Origin: Pseudomonas sp. DG56-2
GTDB taxonomy: Bacteria > Pseudomonadota > Gammaproteobacteria > Pseudomonadales > Pseudomonadaceae
DNA: 64,000 nucleotides
Direction: 5' to 3'
NCBI RefSeq assembly: GCF_004803755.1
Contig: NZ_CP032311.1
Coordinates: 556,501 to 620,500 of the forward strand
The translations under genes and the position numbers were made by a program. Of this stretch, positions 1-10,162 are shown piece after piece (positions within the stretch are counted from its first letter, which is position 1; the number at the start of each line of letters is the position of its first letter). Below the pieces are notes generated by a model. It saw only the letters and a program-made list of their open reading frames with translations, made no database searches and had not been told where the DNA came from.

Positions 1-1454
1 ACGACGTGTTGAAGATGTTCGACATGATGGCCAAGGAAGAGGTCAACGGTTACTTCTGCCAGGGCTTCAACCCGATTGCTGCCTTGCCTGACAAAAACCG
101 CGTCACCGCCGCACTGAGCAAGCTCAAATGGCTGGTAGTGATGGACCCTTTGGCGACCGAAACCTCAGAGTTCTGGCGCAATGCCGGGCCGTTCAACGAT
201 GTCGATTCAGCGAATGTGCAAACGGAAGTAATCCGTTTGCCCACCACCTGCTTCGCCGAAGAAGACGGCTCGTTGGTCAACAGTAGCCGCTGGCTGCAAT
301 GGCACTGGAAGGGCGCTGAAGGCCCAGGCCAGGCGCGTACCGACGTGTGGATCATGAGCGCGCTGTTCCTGCGTCTGCGCGAGCGATACCAGCGCGAGGG
401 CGGCGCCTGGGCCGAGTCGATCCTGAAGCTCAGTTGGCCGTACAAGGTGCCTCACGAACCATCACCGGAAGAGATCGCCAAGGAGTTCAATGGCTATGCC
501 GTCACAGACGTGACCGATGCCACGGGGGCGACGGTCAAGGCAGGGCAACAGTTAGCCGCTTTCGCCCAGCTCAAGGACGATGGCAGTACCGCTTCCGGTT
601 GCTGGATTTTCTGTGGCAGTTGGACTGAGCAGGGCAATCAGATGGCCCGGCGCGATAATGCCGATCCGTTCGGTATGAAGCAGAACCTGGGTTGGGCCTG
701 GGCCTGGCCTGCCAACCGGCGGATTCTCTACAACCGCGCCTCGGCTGACGTGCAAGGTAATCCCTGGTCGCCAAACAAGCGTCTGGTGTGGTGGAACGGC
801 AAGGCGTGGGGTGGTACCGACGTGCCGGACTTCAAGGCAGATGTTGCACCGGAAATGGGGATGAATCCGTTCATCATGAACCCTGAAGGAGTGGCGCGAT
901 TCTTCGCCCTCGACAAGATGGCCGAAGGGCCATTCCCGGAGCATTACGAACCGTTCGAGACGCCGATTGGGGTCAATCCGTTGCACCCCAACAACAAAAA
1001 GGCCACCAGTAACCCGGCCGGTCGGGTGTTCGATTCTGTATGGGACACGTTGGGGCAGGCCAAGGAATTCCCATATGCCGCCACTACCTACCGACTGACT
1101 GAGCACTTCCACTTCTGGACCAAGCACTGCCCGATCAACGCGGTGACTCAGCCGGAGCAGTTCGTCGAGATCGGTGAGGTCCTGGCCAAAGAGAAGGGCA
1201 TCGCCGCTGGAGACCGGGTGCGCGTCACCTGCAAGCGTGGCCACATTGAGGCTGTGGCCGTGGTGACCAAGCGCATTCGTCCGCTACAGGTCAACAACCA
1301 GACCGTGCATCAGATCGGCATTCCGTTGCACTGGGGCTTTACCGGGGTCACCCGGCACGGCTACCTGACCAACACCCTGGTGCCGTTCCTCGGTGACGGC
1401 AACACCCAAACGCCGGAATCGAAGTCGTTCCTGGTCAACGTGGAGAAAATCTGA
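1..1454 (+). CDS. fdnG: Formate dehydrogenase-N alpha subunit, 3' part of gene
   Basis: C-terminal 483 residues of the large catalytic subunit of formate dehydrogenase N, the bis-MGD enzyme that oxidises formate at the periplasmic face of the inner membrane. The 5' half lies outside the window. In this family it carries the Tat signal, a 4Fe-4S motif and usually a selenocysteine codon, so the GTG at position 6 is internal. Visible is the C-terminal molybdopterin-dinucleotide-binding fold (segment [18 protein letters not shown] near nt 1210-1265). The TGA stop shares one base with the ATG of fdnH. The downstream fdnH, fdnI, fdhE, selA, selB and selC agree with a selenoenzyme. Identification is secure; the selenocysteine itself is inferred from context. 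Confidence 0.95.
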   Translation, partial: DVLKMFDMMAKEEVNGYFCQGFNPIAALPDKNRVTAALSKLKWLVVMDPLATETSEFWRNAGPFNDVDSANVQTEVIRLPTTCFAEEDGSLVNSSRWLQWHWKGAEGPGQARTDVWIMSALFLRLRERYQREGGAWAESILKLSWPYKVPHEPSPEEIAKEFNGYAVTDVTDATGATVKAGQQLAAFAQLKDDGSTASGCWIFCGSWTEQGNQMARRDNADPFGMKQNLGWAWAWPANRRILYNRASADVQGNPWSPNKRLVWWNGKAWGGTDVPDFKADVAPEMGMNPFIMNPEGVARFFALDKMAEGPFPEHYEPFETPIGVNPLHPNNKKATSNPAGRVFDSVWDTLGQAKEFPYAATTYRLTEHFHFWTKHCPINAVTQPEQFVEIGEVLAKEKGIAAGDRVRVTCKRGHIEAVAVVTKRIRPLQVNNQTVHQIGIPLHWGFTGVTRHGYLTNTLVPFLGDGNTQTPESKSFLVNVEKI

Positions 1455-2404
1455 TGGCTAGCCAAGACATCATCGCCCGTTCGGCCACCACCACAACGCC
1501 TTCGTCAATCCGCCACCAAGAGGAAGTGGCCAAGCTCATCGATACCACCAAGTGTATCGGCTGCAAGGCCTGCCAAGTGGCATGCTCGGAGTGGAACGAG
1601 CTGCGTGACGAGGTGGGTCACAGCTACGGTACTTACGATAACCCCCATGACCTCAGCGCACAGACCTGGACCTTGATGCGCTTCACCGAGCATGAAAACA
1701 CCGAGGGCAATCTGGAATGGCTCATCCGCAAGGATGGCTGTATGCACTGCGCCGATCCGGGTTGCTTGAAGGCGTGTCCGAGCCCGGGCGCGATCATTAA
1801 GCACGCCAATGGCATCGTCGATTTCAATCAGGATCATTGCATCGGCTGCGGCTATTGCATTACGGGTTGCCCATTCAACATCCCACGTATTTCGCAGAAG
1901 GACCACAAGGCCTACAAGTGCACGCTGTGTTCGGACCGAGTGTCGGTAGGTCTGGAACCGGCCTGCGTGAAAACCTGTCCGACCGGGGCGATTGTGTTCG
2001 GCACCAAGGAGGACATGAAAGAGCATGCCGCCGAGCGCATCGTCGACCTCAAGTCACGGGGCTTCGACCAGGCCGGTTTGTATGACCCCGATGGCGTCGG
2101 CGGTACCCACGTGATGTATGTACTGCACCACGCCGATCAACCGAAGCTGTATGCGGGTCTGCCGGATCAGCCGGTGATTAGCTCGCTAGTCGGACTGTGG
2201 AAGGGCGTGAGCAAACCGCTGGCGCTACTGGCAATGGGCGCTGCGGTGCTGGCCGGCTTTTTCCATTATGTGCGTATCGGCCCGCAACGCGTCGAGGAGG
2301 ACGAGCATCCGACTGCGCCGGACACCAGCGTGCACGTCGTCGACCCGACAGTGCATGTGTACGACCCGCACAAACCGGGTGCGCAAGGGGAGGAACGGCC
2401 ATGA
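1454..2404 (+). CDS. fdnH: Formate dehydrogenase-N beta (iron-sulfur) subunit
   Basis: 316-residue electron-transfer subunit that passes electrons from the alpha subunit to the membrane cytochrome b. Four ferredoxin-like cysteine clusters are visible in order: [35 protein letters not shown] and CTLCSDRV...CVKTC. Together they supply the ligands of four 4Fe-4S clusters. A single C-terminal hydrophobic helix ([19 protein letters not shown], about residues 255-274) is the usual membrane anchor, followed by a short hydrophilic tail. The start ATG overlaps the fdnG stop (TGATG), and the stop overlaps the start of fdnI by four bases, so the three subunits should be translationally coupled. Confidence 0.96.
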   Translation: MASQDIIARSATTTTPSSIRHQEEVAKLIDTTKCIGCKACQVACSEWNELRDEVGHSYGTYDNPHDLSAQTWTLMRFTEHENTEGNLEWLIRKDGCMHCADPGCLKACPSPGAIIKHANGIVDFNQDHCIGCGYCITGCPFNIPRISQKDHKAYKCTLCSDRVSVGLEPACVKTCPTGAIVFGTKEDMKEHAAERIVDLKSRGFDQAGLYDPDGVGGTHVMYVLHHADQPKLYAGLPDQPVISSLVGLWKGVSKPLALLAMGAAVLAGFFHYVRIGPQRVEEDEHPTAPDTSVHVVDPTVHVYDPHKPGAQGEERP

Positions 2405-3054
2405 AAGACAAACCCATCCTGCGCTACAACGCCAACGAGCGAACCAACCATTGGCTGGTGGCGATCTTGTTCATCATGGCTGCGCTATCGGGGCTGGCGC
2501 TGTTTCACCCGGCGCTGTTCTGGCTTAGTCATTTGTTCGGAGGCGGGCCGTGGACACGCATCTTGCATCCGTTCATGGGTGTATTGATGTTTGTGTTCTT
2601 CCTCGGCCTGGTGCTGCGCTTCTGGCGGGCCAACTACTTCATTGCCAATGACCGCCTGTGGCTCAGGCGTATTGACCGGGTAATGCTAAACGAGGAGGAG
2701 GGTGTTCCACCGATAGGCAAGTACAACCCCGGGCAGAAGCTGTTGTTCTGGACCTTGCTGTTATGCATGTTGGTGCTACTGATCAGTGGCGTGGTGATCT
2801 GGCGAGCCTGGTTCAGCCAGTACTTTGACATTGGCGCAATTCGCCTGGCCACCTTGTTGCACGCATTGGCGGCCTTTGTGCTGGTGTTGAGCATCATTGT
2901 GCATATCTATGCCGGGATCTGGATCAAGGGCTCGGTCAGTGCCATGTTGCATGGTTGGGTGAGCCGCGCCTGGGCGAAAAAGCACCATGAACTATGGTAT
3001 CGGGAAGTGACGCGCGAGGATCCGCCGGACTCGCAGATCAGTAAAAAAGGATGA
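2401..3054 (+). CDS. fdnI: Formate dehydrogenase-N gamma subunit, cytochrome b556
   Basis: 217-residue integral membrane di-haem cytochrome b that receives electrons from FdnH and reduces quinone. The chosen ATG overlaps the fdnH stop as ATGA. An open frame continues upstream to 2197 but that part is antifunctional overlap inside fdnH, and the protein from 2401 begins in the family manner ([19 protein letters not shown]). Four hydrophobic segments are visible, with histidines suitable for haem ligation in and near them (NERTNHW at the start, TLLHALAAF and [14 protein letters not shown] late in the protein). fdhE starts four bases after the stop. Confidence 0.95.
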   Translation: MKDKPILRYNANERTNHWLVAILFIMAALSGLALFHPALFWLSHLFGGGPWTRILHPFMGVLMFVFFLGLVLRFWRANYFIANDRLWLRRIDRVMLNEEEGVPPIGKYNPGQKLLFWTLLLCMLVLLISGVVIWRAWFSQYFDIGAIRLATLLHALAAFVLVLSIIVHIYAGIWIKGSVSAMLHGWVSRAWAKKHHELWYREVTREDPPDSQISKKG

Positions 3055-3058
3055 CCAC

Positions 3059-3985
3059 TTGAGCACCATTCTTGAACCTGGGCAGATTGAAGCGGCGGCC
3101 ACCACGCCGCCGTTCCTCTACCTGCCACCTGCCAACATCTTCGCCTTGCGAGCGGCCCGCCTGGATGCGCTCGCCGAGGGGAATCCGTTAGGTGATTACC
3201 TGCGCCTGATCGCTGGGTTATGCCGAACCCAGCAAAGCCTGCTCGATCAACCGCTCGTGGCCGCGCCAGCCGAGACAGAGCGCCAGCGCTTGTGTGTGGA
3301 GCATGGATTGCCACCGCTGGCTGCCGACAGTCTGGTGCGCGAGGGGCATTGGCTGGCTTATCTCGATGCCTTGCTACAGCGTTATCAAAGCCCTGGCAGC
3401 GCCGAGCTCAGCGCCGCGCTAAGTACCTTGAGTACATCCAGTGCCGAGCAGCGCAAGCTGTGGGGTATCGCCCTGCTGACAGGTCAGTTCAGTGCGGTAC
3501 CGGCAGCGCTGGTGCCGTTTCTTGGCGCAGCGTTGCAGGCTGCCTGGAGCCATTGGTTGCTGAATTTGCCGAGCAACGGACTCAAAGGTGGCGACAGCCT
3601 TTGCCAATGTCCTGCCTGCGGATCGCCGCCGATGGCGGGCGTGATTCGTCATCGCGGCAAGTACAACGGTCTGCGCTATCTGGTGTGTTCGCTCTGCGCA
3701 TGTGAGTGGCATGTGGTGCGGGTCAAGTGTATCTACTGCGAGCAGAGCAAGGGGTTGACCTACTTCACCCTTGAAGATGATCGCCATGCGCCGGGCAAGG
3801 AGCCGCTACGTGCGGAATGCTGTCCGGGGTGCAAGAGTTATCTGAAGCAGGTCTATCTGGAGTGCGCGCCTGAGGCTGAAGCATTGTCGGCAGATCTGGC
3901 AAGTCTGGCCCTGGATCTGCGTCTGGATCAGGAGGGGTACCAGCGGCTGGCGCCGAACCTGATGCTGGCCCCGGGAGGCGAGTGA
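3059..3985 (+). CDS. fdhE: Formate dehydrogenase accessory protein FdhE
   Basis: 308-residue cytoplasmic rubredoxin-like protein required in the family for assembly of active, Tat-exported formate dehydrogenase. CxxC pairs typical of FdhE are visible: CQCPAC, CSLC, CIYC and CCPGC, all in the C-terminal half, where they bind metal. The start is a TTG at 3059 giving MSTILEPGQIEAAATT; no ATG or GTG gives the full-length family N-terminus. It begins four bases after the fdnI stop, so it belongs to the fdnGHI transcript. A REP-type palindrome follows before selA. Confidence 0.93.
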   Translation: MSTILEPGQIEAAATTPPFLYLPPANIFALRAARLDALAEGNPLGDYLRLIAGLCRTQQSLLDQPLVAAPAETERQRLCVEHGLPPLAADSLVREGHWLAYLDALLQRYQSPGSAELSAALSTLSTSSAEQRKLWGIALLTGQFSAVPAALVPFLGAALQAAWSHWLLNLPSNGLKGGDSLCQCPACGSPPMAGVIRHRGKYNGLRYLVCSLCACEWHVVRVKCIYCEQSKGLTYFTLEDDRHAPGKEPLRAECCPGCKSYLKQVYLECAPEAEALSADLASLALDLRLDQEGYQRLAPNLMLAPGGE

Positions 3986-4020
3986 GCCGAGCGTCTACAC
4001 TCAGGTTTTGCGTCGCCGCC

Positions 4021-4071
4021 AGCGCGGGGTAAGCCTGCTCCTTCATTTCAGGAGCAGGCATGTTCCGCGCT
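4021..4071. repeat. REP-type palindrome between fdhE and selA
   Basis: Imperfect inverted repeat with arms 4021-4042 and 4050-4071. The outer seven and inner ten base pairs match, separated by about five central mismatches, with a seven-base loop. It resembles the other REP palindromes of this window (GCGGGG...TGCTCC signature). It could partly terminate or stabilise the fdn-fdhE transcript ahead of selA. Confidence 0.75.
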
Positions 4072-4102
4072 GTGGCCCACACTGCCGAAGGTAACCTCTT
4101 CA

Positions 4103-5533
4103 ATGCCCTCGAATCTTGCCCAGCTCCCCAATCGCCTGCCTTCCATCGACACCTTGCTTCGTCATCCTGCCTGCCAAGCCTTGATCGACCGATATGGCCG
4201 TGATGCTGTATTGGCCACCTTGCGCCAGTTGCTCGATGATCTGCGCGAGCCGGCCCGGCTCGGTCATCTTGAAGCCGTAGAGATGGCTCCAGCAGTGCTT
4301 GCCGGCCGCGCTGGTGAACGGCTGGTGGCCCAGCACCAAAGCCAGGTACGGCGGGTGTTCAACCTCACTGGCACGGTGTTGCATACCAACCTGGGGCGGG
4401 CGCTGTTGCCCGAAGAAGCAGTCGAGGCTGTGCAACGCGCTGCGCGCTATCCGCTGAACCTTGAGTTTGATCTGGCTACCGGCAAGCGCGGCGACCGCGA
4501 TGACCTGATTGAAGGCCTTATTCGTGAGTTGACGGGAGCCGAGGCGGTCACGGTGGTCAATAACAATGCCGCTGCGGTGTTGCTGGCGCTTAACAGCCTG
4601 GGCGCGCGCAAGGAAGGCATTATTTCCCGGGGTGAACTGATCGAGATTGGCGGGGCCTTTCGTATCCCGGACATCATGGCCAGAGCTGGGGTCAAGTTGC
4701 ATGAGGTGGGCACCACCAATCGTACCCATGCTCGCGATTATGAGGCGGCTATTGGTCCGCGCAGTGGACTCATGATGCGGGTGCATTGCAGCAACTACAG
4801 CATCCAGGGCTTCACCACCCAGGTGCCCACCGCAGAGCTCGCACAACTGGCGCATAAACATGATCTGCCGCTGCTCGAAGACCTGGGCAGTGGCAGCCTG
4901 CTCGACCTGACCCGTTGGGGGCTGCCTGCAGAACCGACCGTGCGCCAGGCATTGGCCGATGGGGCGGACATTGTCACGTTCAGTGGCGACAAGCTGCTTG
5001 GCGGTCCGCAGGCCGGGATTATCGTTGGAAGCAAGGCGCTGATTTCCAGGATCAAGAAAAACCCACTGAAGCGAGCGCTCAGGGTCGACAAGCTGACACT
5101 CGCCGCGCTGGAAGCGGTTTTAGGGCTGTACCGTAACCCGGACCTGCTGGCCGAGCGTTTGCCCAGCCTGCGCTTACTGACCCGTGCGCAGACTGAAATC
5201 CTTGCCCAGGCCGAACGCCTTGCACCACAGCTCAGAACGGTCATGGGCGATCGCTGGGAGGTTGCCGCGGTGCCTGCATTGAGCATGATTGGCAGCGGCA
5301 GTCAGCCGGTCGCCCGTTTGCCCAGCGCCGCTTTGTGCTTGCGTCCGCGGTTATCCAAGCGCTTGCGCGGGCGCAGTTTGCTCGGTTTGGAGGAGGCCCT
5401 GCGCAAGCTGCCGATTCCTGTGCTCGGGCGTATTGATGATGACGCCCTGTGGCTGGACTTGCGCCAATTGGATGATGAGGCCGGTTGGCTGGCGCAACTG
5501 CCCGAGCTGCAACGGATGGAGACGGTGAGGTGA
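4103..5533 (+). CDS. selA: L-seryl-tRNA(Sec) selenium transferase
   Basis: 476-residue PLP enzyme that converts seryl-tRNA(Sec) to selenocysteyl-tRNA(Sec) using selenophosphate. Length is normal for SelA. The PLP lysine lies in [17 protein letters not shown] (Lys297). The N-terminal domain that holds tRNA-Sec ([18 protein letters not shown]) and the motif [16 protein letters not shown] are intact. The ATG at 4103 gives the family N-terminus. The stop overlaps the selB start by four bases (GTGA). Together with selB and the tRNA gene downstream it makes the selenocysteine insertion set; selD is not in the window. Confidence 0.97.
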   Translation: MPSNLAQLPNRLPSIDTLLRHPACQALIDRYGRDAVLATLRQLLDDLREPARLGHLEAVEMAPAVLAGRAGERLVAQHQSQVRRVFNLTGTVLHTNLGRALLPEEAVEAVQRAARYPLNLEFDLATGKRGDRDDLIEGLIRELTGAEAVTVVNNNAAAVLLALNSLGARKEGIISRGELIEIGGAFRIPDIMARAGVKLHEVGTTNRTHARDYEAAIGPRSGLMMRVHCSNYSIQGFTTQVPTAELAQLAHKHDLPLLEDLGSGSLLDLTRWGLPAEPTVRQALADGADIVTFSGDKLLGGPQAGIIVGSKALISRIKKNPLKRALRVDKLTLAALEAVLGLYRNPDLLAERLPSLRLLTRAQTEILAQAERLAPQLRTVMGDRWEVAAVPALSMIGSGSQPVARLPSAALCLRPRLSKRLRGRSLLGLEEALRKLPIPVLGRIDDDALWLDLRQLDDEAGWLAQLPELQRMETVR

Positions 5534-7449
5534 TTGTCGGGACGGCGGGGCACATTGATCATGGCAAGACCTCGTTGCTTGAAGCGCTTACCGGACAAGC
5601 GGGAGACCAGCGCCGCGAAGAACGTGAACGGGGCATGACCATCGACCTGGGTTATCGCTACGCGAGCCTGGAACCGGGAGCACCGTTGACGGGGTTCATC
5701 GATGTGCCCGGCCACGAGCGGTTTATCCACAACATGCTGGCCGGGGCGCAAGGCATCGATCTGGTGTTGCTGGTGGTGGCCGCTGATGATGGGGTCATGC
5801 CCCAGACTCGCGAGCACCTGGCCATTGTGCAATTGCTGGGTATTCCCCAGGCGTTGGTGGCGATCAGCAAGTGCGACCGGGTAGAGGCGAGCAGGGTTCG
5901 CGAAGTGCAAGCGCAGATTAAGGTGCTACTGGCAGCCGGGCCCTATGCTGGCGCCGCACAGTATCCGCTATCGAGCGTGAGCGGTGACGGGGTCGATGCG
6001 TTGCGCCACGCCTTGATCGAGGCTCAAGGAGAAATTCGCGAACGTGGCCGCCGCGGTGGTTTTCGACTGGCCATCGACCGTGCATTCGCAGTGCCAGGCG
6101 CAGGTATCGTCGTCACCGGCACGGCGCTCGATGGCCAGGTTCAATTGGGTGATACCTTGGCGCTGGGCAAGCTCGGAAAGGCTGTGCGGGTACGCGGGTT
6201 ACACGCGCAGAACCAGGCGGTGGCCGAGGCGTGGGCGGGTCAACGGGTGGCCTTGAATATCAGCGCCGAGCGTCTGGAGCTGGCGCAGATTCATCGTGGT
6301 GACTGGCTGCTCGCCGAGTGGCTACATGGGCCAACGCAACGGGTCGATATCGAACTGCAGTTGCTTGCCAGTGAAATACGCAGTTTCACTCATTTCAGCC
6401 CGGTTCATGTGCACCTGGGTACCCAGGATGTCAGCGCTCGAGTCGCTTTGCTGCAGGGCGAACAACTGCTTCCCGGCGCACGCATGTTCGCCCAGTTGCA
6501 ACTCAACGCGCCGTTGCAGGCGGTACACGGCGACTGTCTGGTGCTGCGTGATCACAGTGCGCAGCGCACCCTCGGTGGTGGACGGGTACTGGACCCTTAC
6601 GCCCCAGCCCGGCAGCGTCGTAGCGGGACACGCCTGGCACAGTTGCAGGCATTGGCCAGTGCCTCCAGCCTGGAGCAAGCCTTGCCCGCGTTGTTGGCCA
6701 ACGACGAAGTCGGCCTCGACCCACAACGTTTGGAGCGTCAGTTCAACTGCTTGCGCAGTAGCTGGACGTTACCCTCAAATGTGCAGGTGATCGCGACGCG
6801 CCAGGGGCCGCTGATGTTCACCGCGCTACGATGGCAGGCCTTGAAAAAGACAGTGTTGGCTCAGTTGGCGCTTTTTCATGAACAAGAGCCTGACCAACTT
6901 GGCCCTGACCGTGACCGCCTGCGTCGTTTCGCAGCGCTGGCGCTGGAACGCCCGGCCTTTATCAGTCTGCTCGACGAGTTGTTGGCCAGCGCAGCGATCA
7001 TCGGCAGCGGTCCATGGTTACATTTACCTGAACATCAGATTCGCCTGAGCGAAGCCGATGACGCACTGTGGCACCAGTTGCAGCCGTTGCTGGCACAAGG
7101 GCAATTCGACCCGCCCTGGGTGCGTGACCTGGCAAGGGTGGTGGGGCAAGAGGAGGCGCAGGTTCGTTTGTTACTGCGCAAGCTGGCGCGTTTGGGGCAA
7201 GTGCATCAGGTCGTGCGGGATCTGTTCTATCCTGAGGGCACAATCCGACAAATGGCAGCTATGCTCTTGCAGCTGGCCAGTGACGATCCAGTGGTGCAGG
7301 TAACCGCCTTTCGGGATGTATTGGGTATTGGCCGCAAGCGCAGTATTCAGGTGCTGGAGTATTTTGATCGAATAGGCCTGACCAGGCGCATGGGTGACCG
7401 GCGTCAGGTGCGTGCCGACAATGCCCTGGCACAATCGCCCGGGCACTGA
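5530..7449 (+). CDS. selB: Selenocysteine-specific elongation factor SelB
   Basis: 639-residue GTPase that delivers selenocysteyl-tRNA to UGA codons marked by a SECIS hairpin. The chosen GTG at 5530 gives the canonical start [20 protein letters not shown], and an upstream extension of the frame into selA is discarded. The P-loop GHIDHGKT, the DVPGHE switch II motif and a typical NKxD-like SKCD element are visible. The C-terminal third has the winged-helix repeats that bind SECIS RNA. It overlaps selA by four bases and ends six bases before the selenocysteine tRNA. Confidence 0.97.
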   Translation: MIVGTAGHIDHGKTSLLEALTGQAGDQRREERERGMTIDLGYRYASLEPGAPLTGFIDVPGHERFIHNMLAGAQGIDLVLLVVAADDGVMPQTREHLAIVQLLGIPQALVAISKCDRVEASRVREVQAQIKVLLAAGPYAGAAQYPLSSVSGDGVDALRHALIEAQGEIRERGRRGGFRLAIDRAFAVPGAGIVVTGTALDGQVQLGDTLALGKLGKAVRVRGLHAQNQAVAEAWAGQRVALNISAERLELAQIHRGDWLLAEWLHGPTQRVDIELQLLASEIRSFTHFSPVHVHLGTQDVSARVALLQGEQLLPGARMFAQLQLNAPLQAVHGDCLVLRDHSAQRTLGGGRVLDPYAPARQRRSGTRLAQLQALASASSLEQALPALLANDEVGLDPQRLERQFNCLRSSWTLPSNVQVIATRQGPLMFTALRWQALKKTVLAQLALFHEQEPDQLGPDRDRLRRFAALALERPAFISLLDELLASAAIIGSGPWLHLPEHQIRLSEADDALWHQLQPLLAQGQFDPPWVRDLARVVGQEEAQVRLLLRKLARLGQVHQVVRDLFYPEGTIRQMAAMLLQLASDDPVVQVTAFRDVLGIGRKRSIQVLEYFDRIGLTRRMGDRRQVRADNALAQSPGH

Positions 7450-7455
7450 TTTCAA

Positions 7456-7551
7456 GGAAGGCAATCGCGCCCGGTGGCGCGGCCGGGCTTCAAACCCGGT
7501 TGGGGACGGCAGCCGTTCCCGGGCAGGTTCGACTCCCGCTGCCTTCCGCCA
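7456..7551 (+). tRNA. selC: tRNA-Sec (anticodon TCA)
   Basis: 96-nt selenocysteine tRNA including the encoded CCA (7549-7551). It shows the hallmarks of this tRNA: a long acceptor stem (GGAAGGCA at the 5' end pairing with TGCCTTCC), an extended variable arm, the T-loop GGTTCGACTCC and an anticodon stem-loop CCGGG-CTTCAAA-CCCGG with anticodon TCA at 7490-7492. It lies six bases after selB, which serves as a strong independent check. Confidence 0.98.
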
Positions 7552-7557
7552 TTTCGC

Positions 7558-8547
7558 CTATGCGCGCTCGCCGCACAGGTCCAGGGCAAACCAATGCTGC
7601 GCTGTCTCGGCATCCAGCCCCGCCCCCAGGAGTGCAAACAGTTTGCCCAGCGCTGCTTCACGGGTCATGCCGCCTGCAGACACCAGCCCGGCATCGCGCA
7701 GTCGACTGCCTGCGGCGTAGGTATCGAACACCACGCTGCCTTGCGGGCATTGGCTGATGGCGACGATCAACACACCGCGTCGACGTGCATCAGCCAGAAC
7801 GTCGAGCAAGGCTTCATCGTCGGATGGCCCGGTTCCGCTGCCGTAGCACTCCAGTAGCAAGCCTTTGACACCGCTGTCGATCAGCGCGCGCACATGCGCC
7901 GCCTGCAGCCCCGGAAAAACCGGGAGTACAGCCAGATTCACTGCAATACGAGGCTGACAATAGGTGAGCACCGCCGGTATTCGTTCTGCTTGGGGGCCGC
8001 TGCGATGCCGCGGGAATGCGACAAAGGCGTCGAACGCTTCGCTGCGCAATTTGCTGGCGCGAGCGCCGTGCAACAACTGCCCTGCAAAAAACAGGTGCAC
8101 GCCGTTCTCGACGCCTTTTTCGAATAAGTTCAAGGCCCCGCACAGGTTGCCCCAGGCATCGCTGCCTGGGGCTCCAGCGGGCAGCATCGAGCCGGTCAGA
8201 ACCACCGGCACCTGCAGCCCAAGCAACAGAAACGACAACGCCGCTGCGCTATAGGCGAGGGTGTCGGTGCCATGCAAGACCAGGACGCCATCGTGGCCAT
8301 CCTGTTTCACTGCACGGGCAATCGTTTCGCACATCGATAACCAGTTGGCCTGCTGCATGTTCGCGCTGTCGAGCAAAGGCGACAGCTCGCGCAAGGTCCA
8401 GCCGATCGTGGGCGACTGGGGGTGAGCGGCCAGGTAGTCGCGCATGCGCGCCTCGAAGCCACCGGCGGGCGCCAGGCCGTTCGGTGTCTCGAGCATGCCA
8501 ATGGTGCCTCCGGTATAAAGGACTAGCAGGTTGTTAACGGCGCGCAT
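7558..8547 (-). CDS. L-asparaginase (type I-like)
   Basis: 329-residue asparaginase/glutaminase-family enzyme hydrolysing L-asparagine to aspartate and ammonia. The start ATG at 8547 gives MRAVNNLLVLYTGGTIGML, where TGGTIGM contains the nucleophilic threonine. The second catalytic block HGTDTLAYSAAAL and the lysine block SKLRSEAFDAF are intact. There is no signal peptide, so it is cytoplasmic. It starts one base from the stop of the upstream symporter gene, so the two are one operon; uptake of asparagine or a related amino acid followed by hydrolysis is the natural inference. The 3' end converges on selC with only six bases between. Confidence 0.9.
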   Translation of the reverse strand: MRAVNNLLVLYTGGTIGMLETPNGLAPAGGFEARMRDYLAAHPQSPTIGWTLRELSPLLDSANMQQANWLSMCETIARAVKQDGHDGVLVLHGTDTLAYSAAALSFLLLGLQVPVVLTGSMLPAGAPGSDAWGNLCGALNLFEKGVENGVHLFFAGQLLHGARASKLRSEAFDAFVAFPRHRSGPQAERIPAVLTYCQPRIAVNLAVLPVFPGLQAAHVRALIDSGVKGLLLECYGSGTGPSDDEALLDVLADARRRGVLIVAISQCPQGSVVFDTYAAGSRLRDAGLVSAGGMTREAALGKLFALLGAGLDAETAQHWFALDLCGERA

Positions 8548-8548
8548 T

Positions 8549-9985
8549 TCAGTGCTGCGGCTGCGCAACGGCAGCGATGACTTCATCCTTGATCGCTGGC
8601 GTCGCTGGCCATGCTTGCAGGTCAAGGTCCAGGTCACTGAACTTTGACGCATCGAACACCGGCTGCTTGATCCCCGCTTTGCGCTGCTCATCGTAATCGC
8701 GCATCACCCGCAGACCGACCTTGAACAACAGCGCCAGGGCGATCAGGTTGACGAAGGCAAGACAAGTCATGGTGATGTCGGCGAAGGCAAATACTGTGGA
8801 CAGGTTCTGCACCGAGCCCCAGACAATCAGCGCCAGCACCAGGCCGCGGTAAGCCAGCAGGACCAGACGGTTGCGGGTCAAAAACTGCAGGCTGGTTTCA
8901 CCCAGGTAGTAGTTGTAGAGGATGCAGGTGAACACGAACAGCGACAGCGCCACACTGACGAACAGACGGCCCCAGTCACCGACAACAGCAGCCAGGGAGT
9001 TCTGGGTCAGGACGATGCCATCGCCTTCGAAACCTGGGGTGTAGAAGCCAGAGAGCAGAATCAACAGCGCGGTGCAGGTGCAGATAACGAAAGTATCGAG
9101 GAACACACTGAACGCCTGGACCACGCCCTGCGCGCCAGGGTGACGCACGGCTGCCACGGCGGCGACGTTGGGCGCACTGCCCAGGCCCGCTTCGTTGGCA
9201 AACACGCCACGCTTCACGCCCATCACAATCGCACTGCCGAGCAAGCCGCCGAAGGCTGGATCAAGACCGAAAGCGCTTTTGAAGATGGTTTCCAGCATCG
9301 CTGGCACGTGTTCGATCTGGCTGCCGATCACGTACAAGGTGACACCGATGTAAGCCAAGGTCTTGACCGGCACCAGCAGGTCGGAAACCGCGGCGATACG
9401 CTTGATGCCGCCAATGAACACGATGGCCAGCAACACTGCCAGAGCGATACCGGTGCGCTCAGGGGCAAAACCGAAAGCGTTCTGCAGCGAGTGAGTCACG
9501 GTATAGGACTGCAGGCCGTTGAAGGCGAAGCCATAGGTCACCAGCAGCAGGAGCGAAAACACCACTGCCATGGTCTTGAGCTTCAGGCCGTGCTGGATGT
9601 AGTAAGCCGGACCGCCGCGATACAGACCGTCGCCATCACTACGTTTGTAGACCTGGGCCAGGGTACATTCAAAGAAGCTGCTGGACATGCCGACCAGCGC
9701 CGTCACCCACATCCAGAACACGGCGCCAGGGCCTCCGAGGGTCACGGCAATACCCACACCTGCAATGTTACCGGCACCGACGCGGCCGGCCAGGCTCAAC
9801 ATCAGCGCCTGGAACGAGCTCAGTTGCCCAGCCTGGCCATGCAAGGACTCCTTGAACACGCTGAACATGTGGGCGAAATGGCGAAACTGAACGAACCGGG
9901 AGCGGATGGTGAAATAACTGCCCAGTCCGACGATGAGTACGATAAGGAGTTTCCCCGAGAGGAAATCATTGAGCGCTTCGAGCAT
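8549..9985 (-). CDS. Alanine/glycine:cation symporter family (AGCS) transporter
   Basis: 478-residue inner-membrane protein with about eleven hydrophobic helices and AGCS signatures such as GGPGAVFWMWVTALVGMSS and RGVFANEAGLGSAP. The family imports alanine, glycine and related amino acids with Na+ or H+. The ATG at 9985 (MLEALNDFLSGKL) is preceded by GAGGG at a suitable distance; an extension of the frame to 10072 is rejected because it adds a hydrophilic non-family tail. It is followed directly by asparaginase, so asparagine is a plausible substrate, but family membership alone does not fix it. Divergent from the HTH gene at 10163. Confidence 0.9.
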   Translation of the reverse strand: MLEALNDFLSGKLLIVLIVGLGSYFTIRSRFVQFRHFAHMFSVFKESLHGQAGQLSSFQALMLSLAGRVGAGNIAGVGIAVTLGGPGAVFWMWVTALVGMSSSFFECTLAQVYKRSDGDGLYRGGPAYYIQHGLKLKTMAVVFSLLLLVTYGFAFNGLQSYTVTHSLQNAFGFAPERTGIALAVLLAIVFIGGIKRIAAVSDLLVPVKTLAYIGVTLYVIGSQIEHVPAMLETIFKSAFGLDPAFGGLLGSAIVMGVKRGVFANEAGLGSAPNVAAVAAVRHPGAQGVVQAFSVFLDTFVICTCTALLILLSGFYTPGFEGDGIVLTQNSLAAVVGDWGRLFVSVALSLFVFTCILYNYYLGETSLQFLTRNRLVLLAYRGLVLALIVWGSVQNLSTVFAFADITMTCLAFVNLIALALLFKVGLRVMRDYDEQRKAGIKQPVFDASKFSDLDLDLQAWPATPAIKDEVIAAVAQPQH

Positions 9986-10108
9986 GGAGTAACCCTCGAT
10001 TCTTATTCTTTGCGTGAAAGACAACCGACGCGACGCCGATGAGCCGCATCCTTGGCGCGCATGGTTGGCCAAGATAAATATGGTTACAATTTCGCTGGTT
10101 GCTCTAAA

Positions 10109-10147
10109 TTGATGCGACTTGATGCTAAACTGGCATCTAGCGCATCA
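10109..10147. promoter_or_regulatory. Nested inverted/direct repeats, candidate operator
   Basis: TGATGCG (10110-10116) and CGCATCA (10141-10147) form a perfect outer inverted repeat. GATGC (10121-10125) and GCATC (10133-10137) form an inner one. TTGATGC also occurs twice head-to-tail with a ten-base period (10109 and 10119). The cluster sits just upstream of the HTH gene, in the divergent promoter region shared with the AGCS-asparaginase operon, so binding by the HTH protein is a reasonable guess. Confidence 0.45.
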
Positions 10148-10162
10148 CCTGGAATGGCTCGA

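Noticed and set aside
4021..4071. Palindromes considered as CRISPR repeats.
   Set aside because: They are scattered single inverted pairs, not a regular array with spacers.
8549..8551. Asparaginase-symporter as a frameshifted fusion.
   Set aside because: Both have complete ends and the one-base gap is normal translational coupling.
10052..10162. Longer start for the HTH gene at 10052.
   Set aside because: It would translate through the repeat cluster; ATG codons at 10154 and 10163 give the conserved start.
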